The translations under genes and the position numbers were made by a program. Shown here one piece after another: positions 1 to 9,553 of a stretch of 62,270 bases of DNA. Origin of the DNA: Anammoximicrobium sp032229885 (GTDB taxonomy: Bacteria > Planctomycetota > Planctomycetia > Pirellulales > Pirellulaceae); the NCBI GenBank assembly GCA_032229885.1, contig JAVYAJ010000252.1, forward strand, positions 1 through 62,270, in the 5' to 3' direction. The notes under the pieces are model-generated. The model ran no database searches and was not told the origin of the DNA. It saw nothing but the letters and a program-made list of their open reading frames with translations. How positions within the stretch are numbered: the first letter of the stretch is position 1; every line of letters starts with the position of its first letter.

Positions 1-30
1 CAAACATCGTGAAATTTTTGACAATGTTTT

Positions 31-131
31 CAGGCTGCCACAGCGCTCAGTTGTTGAAGGGTTAGATGTTGTGGTGTTCAGTGTTCAGGCGACAGCGTCA
101 AGTTGTGGAAGGGTTACATGTTGTGCTTGCA
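31..131. repeat. Two-copy ~49 bp direct repeat
   Basis: The segment around 31-80 (caggctgccacagcg, then ttgaagggttagatgttgtg) recurs around 86-131 (caggcgacagcg, then tggaagggttacatgttgtg) with a few substitutions and small indels. It is non-coding and its role is unknown. Confidence 0.6.
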
Positions 132-209
132 GTAGCGCTGGAAACCACGGATGGACACGGATGGACACGGATCCATACGACGCGCGCGGTGCGCGCATAC
201 GGGAACCAC

Positions 210-234
210 ACAACTGACAACTGACAACTGACAA
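210..234. repeat. caactga 7 bp tandem repeat
   Basis: The heptamer caactga is repeated a little over three times without interruption. It is a simple-sequence tract in the non-coding region ahead of the DUF362 gene. Confidence 0.8.
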
Positions 235-489
235 ATTTTCTTGGCCCTTGTTTGGTTGCGGCTGCTGGCCGCGCTGGGCAAATAACGGACCTCGCACCGA
301 CGCGATTGCATGAGGGCGACCTCCCGCTCTTTTTTCCGCCGCCCTTGCCCCGGCAACCGACGACATCCTTCCGATCACGGTCTCGCCCGGCGGCGGATCC
401 GAGATTCCAGCTCGACGACGCCCTGCGGCGGCGGTAGACTGACAGTGCAGTCGGCCGAGATCTCGACACTCGATGGGGAGGAAACGATC

Positions 490-1845
490 ATGTCCCATTC
501 GTCACGCCGCACGTTTCTCCGCCAGGCCGCAATCGGCGGCATGGCGACGGGGTTCAGCATGGCTCGTGGCCCGGCCGGCGCGGCTTGGAGCGCGGACGGG
601 ACGGTCCGCTGGGCTGCCGACGAAGGTCCAAATCGGCCGCTGGGCCAGGCGCGAGGCGTCTGTCCGGGGCGCGTCGTCTGGGTGCACGAGCCGCAGGTTG
701 CCCAGTGGGATGGCGACCTCGCCGCGGGCGGCTGGTACGAGGATCGGTTCACCGACCCCGTCCTGGCGGCCCGCATGTTGAGCCGATCGCTGCGCGCGGC
801 GACCGACACGGCGACCGACACGGACGCCTGGCAAGCGTTGTTCCGGCATTTCAATACTGCGCATGGACGGGGCGCGACCGGGTATCGGCCGGGCGAGAAG
901 GTCGTGATCAAGACGAATATGAACTGCTCGCGACGCGCAGCCGATCCGGCGCAGGGGCTGTACAACACGCCCCAGTTGACACGGGCGCTGCTCGGACAGT
1001 TGGTCGAACAGGCCGGCGTTCGCGAAGAGGACATCGTCGTCTATGACGCCTCGCGGTTGATCAACGACTCGATCTTCCTCGCCGCGCACGCCCAGTTTCC
1101 CAAGATCCGTTTCGAAGATATCGAGGGCGGCGACGGCCGCTTTCAGGTACAGCCAGACAAGACGAACGCGCTCCATTTCGGCGATCCCGAGACCCCGCAC
1201 AACCGCCAGACGTATCTGCCGGTCTGTGTGAGCGACGCCACCTACCTGATCAACGCCGGACTGATGAAAGGCCACACGCTGGCCGGCGTCACGCTGTGCG
1301 CCAAGAACCACTATGGCTCGATGTATCGCGAGAACACGGGCCCGCGCGATCCGCATCGAGGCTGGAACCCCAGTCATCTGCATGAATCGATCACGGTTCG
1401 CAACCGGCCGATGGGCACGTACAATGCGTTGGTCGACCTGATGGGACACAAGGATCTGGGCGGCAAGACGATGCTGTATCTGATCGACGCCTTGTACGCC
1501 GCGCCGCATCAGAACGCCGGGCCGCAACGGTGGCAATCGGCGCCGTTCAACAATCACTGGACGGCCAGCGTGTTCCTGGCCCAGGATCCGGTCGCGATCG
1601 AATCGGTGGCGGTCGACTTCTTTGGCGCCGAGCCTACGGCTAGCGTGATGATCGGGGCGGTCGACAATTATCTGCACGAGGCCGCGACGGCCGACCAACC
1701 GGCCTCCGGCACGCGATACGATCCCCACAATGGCGGCGCGCCGCTGGCCAGCTTGGGCGCGCACGAGCACTGGAACGACCCGCTGCGCCGACAGTATTCC
1801 CGGAATCTGGGCGGCGACCGGGGGATCGAGCTGGTCACCGCCTGA
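490..1845 (+). CDS. Tat-exported DUF362 domain protein
   Basis: The product is 451 aa. The frame is open from 310, but the ATG at 490 is preferred because GGGGAGGAAACG lies just upstream as a strong ribosome-binding site and because this start exposes a twin-arginine signal (SRRTFLRQ at residues 5-12, then a small hydrophobic stretch ending near GPAGAAW). The mature part carries DUF362-type features: GEKVVIKTNMN, followed by LINAGLMKGHTLAGVTLCAKNHYG. Proteins of this family are often iron-sulfur-associated, but no CxxCxxC cluster is visible here. The substrate and role are unknown, and export to the periplasm is inferred from the Tat motif. The gene stands alone, with a long repeat-rich spacer before the next gene on the same strand. 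Confidence 0.85.
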   Translation: MSHSSRRTFLRQAAIGGMATGFSMARGPAGAAWSADGTVRWAADEGPNRPLGQARGVCPGRVVWVHEPQVAQWDGDLAAGGWYEDRFTDPVLAARMLSRSLRAATDTATDTDAWQALFRHFNTAHGRGATGYRPGEKVVIKTNMNCSRRAADPAQGLYNTPQLTRALLGQLVEQAGVREEDIVVYDASRLINDSIFLAAHAQFPKIRFEDIEGGDGRFQVQPDKTNALHFGDPETPHNRQTYLPVCVSDATYLINAGLMKGHTLAGVTLCAKNHYGSMYRENTGPRDPHRGWNPSHLHESITVRNRPMGTYNALVDLMGHKDLGGKTMLYLIDALYAAPHQNAGPQRWQSAPFNNHWTASVFLAQDPVAIESVAVDFFGAEPTASVMIGAVDNYLHEAATADQPASGTRYDPHNGGAPLASLGAHEHWNDPLRRQYSRNLGGDRGIELVTA

Positions 1846-1985
1846 GCCGATCGCGAGGCGACCGCCGGAGACGCGATCTCGCAAGCGGTTGTCTCGGGAC
1901 GCGCGCGCGGCGCACCGATCGGCTCTCACCGAGATGTCAGCGGCGAGCGCGTCGTTCCTCGCCCAAAGCTGGGTTTCGTTGAAGG

Positions 1986-2151
1986 CTTGGAGCCAGACGA
2001 GTCTTGGCGATCGGATACACTCACGCGGAGGCGCGGAGACGCAGAGAATCAGGACGGCAAACGCTTGGCGCCTTCGCGGCTTTGCGTGAGCCCTTTTTGG
2101 TGATTCGGCAGTCTGTTGGGGGGCGAATCTCGACGCAGGGCGCCCGCGGTC
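1986..2151. repeat. Dispersed hairpin repeat, copy 1
   Basis: It starts at cttggagccagacgagtc and runs through ggatacactcacgcggaggc, cgcttggcgcc and gctttgcgtgagcccttttt to gggcgaatctcgacgcaggg. The ctcacgc and gcgtgag segments are inverted, so the central ~75 nt can fold as an imperfect long hairpin. It is about 85% identical by eye to copy 2. Confidence 0.85.
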
Positions 2152-2219
2152 AACACAACAAAGGCAAGAACCGGGGCGGAAGATCACGGATCACACGAAT
2201 CGCACGGACACAACACCGG

Positions 2220-2393
2220 CTTGGATCCAGACGAGTCCCCGCCATCGGATACACTCACGCGGAGGCGCGGAGACGCAGAGACGCAAAGGATCAGGACGGC
2301 AAACGCTTGGCGTCTTTGCGGCTTTGCGTGAGCCCTTTTTGGTGATTCGGCAATTTGTTGCGGGGCGAATCTCGACGTAGGGCGCCCGCCGTC
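2220..2393. repeat. Dispersed hairpin repeat, copy 2
   Basis: This is the direct repeat of copy 1, slightly longer because of an extra gacgcaaag-type insertion in the stem. It ends about 33 nt before the lyase start codon, so it lies within or next to that gene's promoter and leader. Confidence 0.85.
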
Positions 2394-2426
2394 GCGCTGA
2401 CCCTTAGATCGCAAGGAGAAAATCGG

Positions 2427-5400
2427 ATGCAACGTGGCGCCGTGGCTAGGAGACGGATGGCTCGATTGTTCGCGCACAGTGTCTTCGAAGGCGGGAGCGC
2501 CCGGTTCAGATCGCGCTGGCCGATGGTCCGATCGGGCAACACCGGCCGCAGGTCGCCGATCGCGCGGGGCGTTGGTCTGATTGCGGTGTGGGGACTGGCG
2601 TTGGCGGTCGTGTCCGCGCCGGCCCGCGGCGCCGACACCCCCGTGCTGCGCGCGGTCGAAACATCCGGCGGGATCCGCGTCGATACAGGCGCGGTCAGCT
2701 TCGAGTTGCAGGATACGGGCGGCGTGCGTTCGTTGCGGATCGGCTCGAAGCCATTGGTCGCCGACAACGCGGATCCGCTCGTGATGGGCGAGCTATTCGA
2801 GTCGCGGACATACGATGGCTATCGCGACGCGGCGGAAGGCAAGACGATCGCGGGCGAGTGGCGGCCAGCGACGCACCAGTACCGGACGACGGCCGACGAG
2901 TTTCAGGCCGAGTTCACCGGCCAGTTGGATTTCGGCGCCGCCGACGCGATCGCCTGTCGGTTGACGGTCGCCGCGGTCGCGGGCGAGCCGGCCGTGCGGA
3001 TGGGGATCGAGTTGCGGCAGCAGGGCGCGTTTCGCGATCGATTCCTGCGCGGCGTGGCATTGCGGCTCCCGTTGGCGCTGAACGAACGCAAGCGGATCGT
3101 CCAGGGCGGCGACCGCGGCGTCCAGTGGGACACGCGGCATCGCTACGACTTTCACGTGTCGATGACGAACACGCTGATGCCCGAGCCGGATCACAACGTG
3201 TGGCGGCTGTTCGCCATCGACCAGAACACGGCGGGCGACTATCACATCTGGCGGTCGGAAAGCGCGGTCACCTGCCCGCTGTCGATGCAACGCGGACTGG
3301 CCGCGCCCGGCTGGATGTCCGTGTACGACGAGCAGGCGGGACTGCTGTTCGCGTATCGCAAGTGGACGCAGCGAGCGCCCAAGTCGCTGCGGGTCGATGC
3401 GGACGGCTCGGGCCAGGCGACGGTCTGGCTCTGGCACGCCGGTCTGCCCGCGTTGGACCTGCGTTCGCCGCAGGCCGCGGCCGTGTTCGGCGCGGTGCAC
3501 GAGACCGACTGGTTGGCCTTTGCTGGCTCGTTCGCGGACAGCCGCCCCGACGCGGCGCTGGCGCGACGGTGGGGCGTCGAGACGCTGGCCAGCGATCCGC
3601 CGGCCCGCAACGAGCCGCCGCTGGCTGAGCTGGATCTGCTGGACGCGCCGGCCGCCGACGCCGACGCGCCGTTGGTCACCAGCGGCGTGCCGTTGCCCCG
3701 CGGCGCGCTGCGCGACCCGGCCCGCGTGCGCCTGTGGCGCGACCCGACCGAGATCTCGGTCCAGACGCGAGCCACGGCCTACTGGCCGGATCGGTCGATC
3801 AAATGGCTGTTGCTGACGTTCCCGACCGACGCGGCTGCGGTGTCGGGGGGCGCAGGCGAGGGCCAGACGCTGCGATTCGACCTCACGCGCCGTGACGGGT
3901 CGAAGACCGCGTATCGATTGGAATACGGCGATGCGGTTCGCGCCGGCCAGCCACAGGCGGCGCTCGCGGCTCGGCAACAGGCGGACGTCGTTCAGATCGA
4001 CACCGGTCCGTTGCAGATCGCGGTCGGCGAGGGCCGTCGTTGGCTGCGCAGCGTCAAGCTGCGGGGCCGCGAGATGCTCGGCCCGGACGAGGCGCGCAGC
4101 TTTGTCGATTTCCTCCGGACCGACCCGACGTATCCGTGCATGACGGCGCAGGCCCAGGGCGCGCTGGATGATGGCGCGTTCACCGCCCAGAGCGTGCGTC
4201 TGGAAGAGGCCGGACCGCTGCGCGCGGTCGTCCGGCTCGAAGGAATGACCTCGGCCCAGGAGCCGACGCGGATCATTTTGCGGCTCGAGGCGTTTGCCGG
4301 GCGCTCGACGGTTCGCCTGTTTCATACGGCCGAGTTTTTGCACAAAGATCCGCGGGTGGCGTTTATCCGTCGAATGGGCGTCGAGCTGCCGCTTGGGGGC
4401 CTGCAGCAGGCCCGCGTGACGGTCGGCGCCCAGGACGGCCCGACGTCGCTGGCGAGCGGCGTTCGCGCGGGGCTCAGACAGCACAGCCATCTTGGTTTCG
4501 AGGCTTGGCATCAGGCGGCGGACGAACGATTTCTGCGCGTCGACCAGACGGGCCATCGATCGCGCGGCTGGCTCGATCTGTCCGGATCCCAAGGCGGGGT
4601 AGCCGTGGTCCTGCGGGATATGTGGCAACAGTTTCCGAACGAACTGGTGGCCGACGTGTCCGGCAACCGGCTGACGGCGTATTTCTGGCCGGAGAGCCAT
4701 CCGGTGATGGATGTCCGCCGCTATTCGAACTACCCGCATCTGGGGCAGGGCGAATCGACGCCCGCGGACACCCGCTGGGTTGCCAAGACCTTCTATCCGA
4801 ACGGACCGATCGTGGGCATTTCGAAGACGCATGAACTGCTGTTGTACTTTCACGGTCCGGACGTCGGCGGCGATCGGATCGACGCTGTGGCCGCGGACTT
4901 TCAGCGGCCGCCGTTGGCGTTCGCCGGCGGCGACTACAACGTGCAGACCGGCGTCATCCTGCCACAGTCGCTGCCCAGCGCCCCGGGCTTCGACCGGCTG
5001 CACGCCAATCTCGAACATTTCGCCCAGTTCTGGCTGCGCCACCAGCGGCTGTGGGGTTGGTACGGGTTCTGGGACTACGGCGATGTGCAGCATCATTACA
5101 AGACGGGATACGGCTGGATTCTGCCTGCCGAACGTCTGGTCGAGATCCGGAAACGACCGGCCGACGAGCTGCGCCAGTTGAACGTGGCGCGGTGGCAGGT
5201 TCCGGACTATGCGCCCAACCAGGAATGGGCTTTCGAGAACGGCCGCTGGGGTTGGAACAACACCGAAGGCCTGCCGGGCCTGTACGTGCAGAACCACTAT
5301 CTGCGGACGGGCGATCGCGAGGTGTTTTTCTTTGCCGAGGCGATGGCTCGGCATTTTCGCGACGTGGACATGCGACACGACGGCCAGTGGTTCGGATTGG

Positions 5401-6257
5401 GCACGCGACATGGCGTCCAGCATTGGAGCGACGGCAACCACGAGGAGCGGCAGACGACGCACTCCGAGTTCCGCTACATCCATTATCTGACGGGCGACAT
5501 GCGAAGCCGCGATTTTGCCGAGAAACTGTTTCAGGGCGTGTACTCGCGCCGCTCGGTGTCGATCCACGCGGCTCACAGCGGCCGGATACAGGGCCTGTTG
5601 ACGTGGTGGGAGATGACCGGCAGCGAGGATGTGGCCGCCATGCTCGCCAAATACATGTCCAGCTTTGTCACGTCCGAAGGCATTTGCGAATCACCCAACG
5701 TCCGCTTTCCGGACGTCCAGTGCGTTGCCCAAGATCGGGACGTGAACAGCGGAAACATGTTCTTCTGGACATTCGGGGCCGCGCACGGTCTGCTCGAGTA
5801 CTACTATCTGACGCACGACCCCAAATTGCAGCAGGCGTTGATCCGCGCCGCCGACCAGGCGATCCGCCAGCGCAAGGTCGGTTATCTGCTCAAAGCGGTG
5901 ATCTTCGCCGCTCGTCATGCCTCGGACCCGACGCCCTATCTGCAGAGTCTGGAGGATTGGGCTATCACCTCGCCATACGCCCTGCAAGTCGTCCCACATA
6001 ACCCCTTGTTCTACGGCGGGCCGCGCGGCATGTTGCAGGGCAGCGTATCCGGATCGCTGTTCGCGATGAACGACGTACCCTACCTGCTTTCGGCCGTGTC
6101 CGGCGACCCGCCGATCAACGACCGCCACCTGCGGCGGCTGCAGCAGGTCGACCAGCACGGCGCCTCCGACTATCAGATGCCCGCCTTGGATTGGCAATCG
6201 GCCTACGACCGAGACGAGCTGCGCGAGTATTTGCGAGTCAAGCATCCACAACCGTGA
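2427..6257 (+). CDS. PcRGLX/YetA-like exo-rhamnogalacturonan lyase family protein
   Basis: The product is 1276 aa. The frame is open from 2355, but the ATG at 2427 follows AAGGAG at good spacing. A hydrophobic stretch near residues 50-75 (GVGLIAVWGLALAVVSAPARGA) is a signal peptide behind an unusually long basic N-terminus. Residues ~410-470 (TSGVPLPRGALRD, then TAYWPDRSIKWLLLTF) match the RIFT-barrel entry domain of the PcRGLX/YetA family. The central part is beta-rich and the C-terminal ~400 residues are alpha-rich with many W, H and Y residues, as expected for an alpha/alpha toroid. Family knowledge suggests exo-type cleavage of rhamnogalacturonan I in the periplasm, releasing unsaturated galacturonosyl-rhamnose. 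The actual substrate is inferred. A rhamnulokinase gene further along (45725-47224) fits use of the released rhamnose. Confidence 0.75.
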   Translation: MQRGAVARRRMARLFAHSVFEGGSARFRSRWPMVRSGNTGRRSPIARGVGLIAVWGLALAVVSAPARGADTPVLRAVETSGGIRVDTGAVSFELQDTGGVRSLRIGSKPLVADNADPLVMGELFESRTYDGYRDAAEGKTIAGEWRPATHQYRTTADEFQAEFTGQLDFGAADAIACRLTVAAVAGEPAVRMGIELRQQGAFRDRFLRGVALRLPLALNERKRIVQGGDRGVQWDTRHRYDFHVSMTNTLMPEPDHNVWRLFAIDQNTAGDYHIWRSESAVTCPLSMQRGLAAPGWMSVYDEQAGLLFAYRKWTQRAPKSLRVDADGSGQATVWLWHAGLPALDLRSPQAAAVFGAVHETDWLAFAGSFADSRPDAALARRWGVETLASDPPARNEPPLAELDLLDAPAADADAPLVTSGVPLPRGALRDPARVRLWRDPTEISVQTRATAYWPDRSIKWLLLTFPTDAAAVSGGAGEGQTLRFDLTRRDGSKTAYRLEYGDAVRAGQPQAALAARQQADVVQIDTGPLQIAVGEGRRWLRSVKLRGREMLGPDEARSFVDFLRTDPTYPCMTAQAQGALDDGAFTAQSVRLEEAGPLRAVVRLEGMTSAQEPTRIILRLEAFAGRSTVRLFHTAEFLHKDPRVAFIRRMGVELPLGGLQQARVTVGAQDGPTSLASGVRAGLRQHSHLGFEAWHQAADERFLRVDQTGHRSRGWLDLSGSQGGVAVVLRDMWQQFPNELVADVSGNRLTAYFWPESHPVMDVRRYSNYPHLGQGESTPADTRWVAKTFYPNGPIVGISKTHELLLYFHGPDVGGDRIDAVAADFQRPPLAFAGGDYNVQTGVILPQSLPSAPGFDRLHANLEHFAQFWLRHQRLWGWYGFWDYGDVQHHYKTGYGWILPAERLVEIRKRPADELRQLNVARWQVPDYAPNQEWAFENGRWGWNNTEGLPGLYVQNHYLRTGDREVFFFAEAMARHFRDVDMRHDGQWFGLGTRHGVQHWSDGNHEERQTTHSEFRYIHYLTGDMRSRDFAEKLFQGVYSRRSVSIHAAHSGRIQGLLTWWEMTGSEDVAAMLAKYMSSFVTSEGICESPNVRFPDVQCVAQDRDVNSGNMFFWTFGAAHGLLEYYYLTHDPKLQQALIRAADQAIRQRKVGYLLKAVIFAARHASDPTPYLQSLEDWAITSPYALQVVPHNPLFYGGPRGMLQGSVSGSLFAMNDVPYLLSAVSGDPPINDRHLRRLQQVDQHGASDYQMPALDWQSAYDRDELREYLRVKHPQP

Positions 6258-6561
6258 CGCGCGTCGCGCGGAGCCTGTCGGGCGCGCGGCTCGCGCCCGC
6301 CCTTCGTGGCTGCGTCATCCTGCCACAGAATCTCATTCATCACGAGCGCGCGCGGGTCAAGCCTCGCCGTGACCGCGGCATTCTGCCGCAGAGGCTGATT
6401 CGGCGCGCCAGCGCGGGACCAGTCGTTGTCCGGCGTTTGACCGCGCGTTCAGGGCCAATTCAGGCGTCGATTCGACGCGAGTGGATCGGGGCGGGCGTTC
6501 AGGGGCGGGCAGCGGTTGGAGCCGAGACGCTCGCTGGCGGGCGAGGCTGTAAACAAGCGGA
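6258..6561. other. Convergent intergenic region
   Basis: About 300 nt lie between the convergent lyase and FHA genes. The sequence has imperfect direct repetition (ctgccacagaatctcattc against ctgccgcagaggctgattc, ~6321-6402) but no clear T-tailed terminator hairpin and no gene. Confidence 0.5.
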
Positions 6562-6903
6562 TCAGGACGCCACCGTCGCGCGACAGGCGCGCTCGCGCGG
6601 CTGGGCAGGTTCGTATTCGACGACGAATCGAGTCAGTCCAATGTTCAGTTCATCGCCCGGCAGAAGCTCGGCTTCGAGCACCGAACGGCCGTTGACAAAG
6701 GTTCCGTGCTTCGAGCCCAGGTCGCGAACCAGTAGGGCGTCTTCGGCCCTGAGGATCTCGCAATGTTCGCGACTGACCCAACGATCGCCCAGTTGAACAT
6801 CCGCATCGGCCCCGCGCCCAATTCGGACGGGCAGCGCGCTAAGATCGATTTCCTGAAAGGAAAATAGAGAACCCTTAGCAACGAGTTTAGCAGCGACGCT
6901 CAT
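6562..6903 (-). CDS. FHA domain protein
   Basis: The product is 113 aa if translated from the ATG at 6903; a GTG ten codons upstream is an alternative, and neither has a clear Shine-Dalgarno site. Almost the whole protein is one forkhead-associated domain: VRIGRGADADVQLGD, then VSREHCEI, then DLGSKHGTFVNG. These are the phosphothreonine-contact loops (GR, SxxH and the GT-NG turn), all intact. FHA domains bind phosphothreonine peptides, so it may read Ser/Thr kinase signalling, which is abundant in planctomycetes. No kinase or secretion gene is adjacent. Cytoplasmic location is inferred from the absence of a signal or membrane segment. Confidence 0.85.
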   Translation of the reverse strand: MSVAAKLVAKGSLFSFQEIDLSALPVRIGRGADADVQLGDRWVSREHCEILRAEDALLVRDLGSKHGTFVNGRSVLEAELLPGDELNIGLTRFVVEYEPAQPRERACRATVAS

Positions 6904-7485
6904 GGCAGGTATCGCCTGGAGGGAGGACCGCACAAAGGCAGGGAGGCTAGAAGTCAGGTCAGCCCAAGTCGATCCATCGGCGGTCGAGCTACCGTCCGTG
7001 TGCTAGTGCGTCGTCCAGGCTTAATCTTGGGATTGTGCGCCATGGGCGGTGTCCGTGTTTTGGCACTGACACAGCCTGCGGCACCCCAACGTTTGGTCTT
7101 GACGATCTACGAGCCAGCTCGAGTGCCTACCTGACAAGAGCTATTGAACCAGATGGCAACGTGTGCTGTCAACACCCATTACAAGCCTGTTTTCGCATAT
7201 TTTTCAGCGGCGTTGACCAAAGTGTCCACGACGAGCTTGCCCGGAATCAGGCCATCCGATCGAAAACTCGCCGGCCCTGCGCGCCGTTCCTGGGCCGTTG
7301 AACAATCGACGACCCGATCCCCGTTCTGTCAGGCAGCCTAGCGAGGCAGGACTTCCGGGAAATCAAGCCTGCTTGACTTGGATTCTTTGAGACCGCGCCC
7401 GGCTTCACGCCTCTGTCGCCATCCGGTCCTTGGCGATTCGACCGGCCATTCGCGGCCGCGCACGACACGCTCGTGATTCGCGGCA
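6904..7485. other. Intergenic region between rpoN and the FHA gene
   Basis: No gene is supported. On the minus strand a candidate promoter for the FHA gene lies at 7143-7172. The remainder shows no repeat or RNA signature I can name. Confidence 0.5.
7143..7172 (-). promoter_or_regulatory. Candidate sigma70 promoter for the FHA gene
   Basis: On the minus strand a perfect TTGACA -35 hexamer is followed after 18 nt by TTCAAT (4 of 6 matches to the -10 consensus). It would give a leader of roughly 240 nt to the FHA start codon. It was found by inspection only. Confidence 0.35.
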
Positions 7486-8997
7486 CTACGGTTTCGCCTG
7501 CGTCCAATCGCGACGTTGGCGAGAACTGGGGATGCCCATGGTCTGGCGGTACTTGGTGATCGTGCGGCGCGCGACGCGCAGGCCGTGTTTGGCGAGTTCG
7601 TCGACCAGTTCGTCGTCGCTGAGCGGCTTGGCCTTGTCCTCGGCGTCGATCAGCTCTTGGAGTCGCAGCCGGATGATGGCCCAGGCGACGTCCTCGCCGT
7701 CTTCGCTCTGGGTGCCGCCCACAAAGAATTTCCGCAACGGCAGGATTCCGCGCGGGGTTTGAATCCATTTGTCGTCGACCGCGCGGCTGACCGTCGTCAC
7801 GTGGACGCCGACTTGCTCGGCGATCTGCTGCATCTTCAGCGGCTCGATATACTCGGGGCCGTCATCCAAGAAACGCTGCTGGTGGTCGACCACGGCTTGC
7901 GAGACGCGGATCAGCGTGCTGCGGCGCTGTTCGATGGCCTCGATCAGCCATTGGGCGGCGTTGATCTTGTGTTTTATGAATTCTCGCTCTTCCGCCGTCG
8001 CCGTGCCCGCGGCCAATCGGCGGCGATAATACTCGCTGATTCGCAAAGCGGGCGTTCGGCTGTCATCGACAATCACGTGATAGCGATCGTCTTCGCCTTT
8101 CTCGACGACGACATCCGGCGTGACTGCGGGAACGGTCGAATCGGCGAACGCCGAAGCAGGCTTGGGGTTCAGCTTGCGCAGCTCGTTCCAAGCCGCCATG
8201 ATGTCTTCGATCGAGTAGCCCGTGCACCGTTTGATCGCCGGCAGCCGGTTGTCGCGCAGATCCTCGAGATGGTCCTGGATCAAGGCCTGCTGAATCTCGT
8301 AGTAAGGCATGGTCGGCTGCAACTGCTTCTGCAGACATTCGCGCAGGCTGCGCGCCGCGACGCCAGCGGGTTCGAGCGTTTGGACAAGCTCTAATGCCTG
8401 CCGCGCCTTTTGGCGTTGATCAGGCCCCGCATCCGCGGGCAACAGATCGTCCAGGCTGGTGCGAAAATAGCCGCCGTCGGCCGGATCGAGGCACGAGATG
8501 ATGCGCTCGGCGATTTCCAGGATCTCCGGATCGACGTTCATTTCCCCCAACTGGGCGAGGAGGAAATCCTGCAGCGACTGAGGGCGGCATTCGATATTCG
8601 CCATCGCGTCGTGCTTGCGATCCGCGTCGTCATCCAGAAAATTGGCCGATCGTCGCGGCGTCTCGTCAAAAAAATCCGGGAATTCGCGATCCAATTCATT
8701 CAGCCGCTCGAAGTCGTCGACGTTGTCCTGCTGCTCGTCGACAACCAACTCGCGCTCGCCCGCCGTCGCGAAGTCCGAATCCTGTTGCTCCGGCGTTTCG
8801 TCGCGAAAGGATCCCTCGTCGGGTTCGTACTCCTGCAACTCGAGCACCGGGTTCTCGTTGACTTCCTGATAGATCTTTTCTTCCAAGGCCATCTTCGACA
8901 ACTGCAGAATCTCCATCGAATGGATCATCCGCGGCGCCATCCTCATCTGCTGAGTCTGCGTCTGTCGAGGTTCAAGCCCAAGTGAAAGGCGCATCAT
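7486..8997 (-). CDS. rpoN: RNA polymerase sigma-54 factor
   Basis: The product is 503 aa, a full-length sigma-54. The N-terminal region I is Q- and L-rich (QTQTQQMRMAPRMIHSMEIL then LEEKIYQEVNENPVLEL) and interacts with enhancer-binding activators. An acidic linker follows at roughly residues 60-110. The core-binding region and helix-turn-helix (EQVGVHVTTVSRAV) are present, and the C-terminal RpoN box is seen as VARRTITKYR, which reads the -24 promoter element. A second ATG one codon downstream (8994) is equally possible. It directs transcription of activator-dependent genes. It is monocistronic by layout, with about 550 nt of non-coding sequence on both sides. Confidence 0.97.
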   Translation of the reverse strand: MMRLSLGLEPRQTQTQQMRMAPRMIHSMEILQLSKMALEEKIYQEVNENPVLELQEYEPDEGSFRDETPEQQDSDFATAGERELVVDEQQDNVDDFERLNELDREFPDFFDETPRRSANFLDDDADRKHDAMANIECRPQSLQDFLLAQLGEMNVDPEILEIAERIISCLDPADGGYFRTSLDDLLPADAGPDQRQKARQALELVQTLEPAGVAARSLRECLQKQLQPTMPYYEIQQALIQDHLEDLRDNRLPAIKRCTGYSIEDIMAAWNELRKLNPKPASAFADSTVPAVTPDVVVEKGEDDRYHVIVDDSRTPALRISEYYRRRLAAGTATAEEREFIKHKINAAQWLIEAIEQRRSTLIRVSQAVVDHQQRFLDDGPEYIEPLKMQQIAEQVGVHVTTVSRAVDDKWIQTPRGILPLRKFFVGGTQSEDGEDVAWAIIRLRLQELIDAEDKAKPLSDDELVDELAKHGLRVARRTITKYRQTMGIPSSRQRRDWTQAKP

Positions 8998-9553
8998 TCC
9001 GTGGATTTGCTAAACCGAATGGTGATTGGAATCGTCTGAATCTCGCGTCGCCCCAATTCCCTGACTATTCGCGCCGATCGCCCCGTGGCACGGTCCACGC
9101 ACTCGCATTCGCCGGCCGGCGCAACGATGTCGGCTGCGTCTGCCTGTCGGCTGCTGTCTGCCTGGTTGTGCGCCGCACGGGCCGAGCAGTATTGGCCCAC
9201 CTCAATCCCCCGGGCGCGGTTCAGAGCCGCCCTGTGCAGGGCGGACTCGGATTTGCCCATGCCGGCCCCGCCACCGGGGGGCGAGCGGTCGTTCGCGACG
9301 GCGCTCGGCGCCCGACCGTCGTGTGCTATCTACTCCGAGTCTTCTGCCCCGCTTTATCCATTCTGCTTTATCTATTCCGCGTTATCCATTCTGTGCTGAA
9401 GGCACGTCGTCGGAGCCGCGCACGCATCAAACCCCTGAGCGCTGACCGCGTGCGTCAACCAGTGTAGTGTACCTCTTTTTTACAGCCGTTCGAACCCGGG
9501 TTTTTGTCGACCGACCGTTCCAGCCTGGGCTGCGAGATGCAATAGTCCGGTTT
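8998..9553. other. Intergenic region downstream of recR and upstream of rpoN
   Basis: No gene is supported. A short irregular tandem around 9350-9402 repeats the motif ttatccattctg / ttatctattc / ttatccattctg. No tRNA or terminator is evident. Confidence 0.5.

Larger units (their letters stand above)
1..489. other. Intergenic region with simple repeats
   Basis: No convincing gene is seen before the start at 490. The stretch holds three repeat types: two diverged ~49 bp direct repeats (31-131), a 10 bp unit with sequence atggacacgg repeated at 151-170, and a 7 bp caactga tandem at 210-234. Reading frames here are short and overlap on both strands without protein-like composition. Confidence 0.6.
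1846..2426. other. Repeat-rich spacer between DUF362 and lyase genes
   Basis: There is no supported gene. The stretch is occupied mainly by two copies of a hairpin-forming dispersed repeat (1986-2151 and 2220-2393) and a short tract at ~2182-2215 of the form atcacggatcacacgaatcgcacgg, related to the sequences at 144-172 and 61980-62010. Confidence 0.7.

Noticed and set aside
502..2187. 561-codon open frame on the minus strand opposite the DUF362 gene
   Set aside because: Arginine-rich, no start context or family motif; a codon-bias shadow of the plus-strand gene.
2793..5576. 927-codon minus-strand open frame inside the lyase gene
   Set aside because: Antisense shadow in a high-GC gene; composition unlike a protein.
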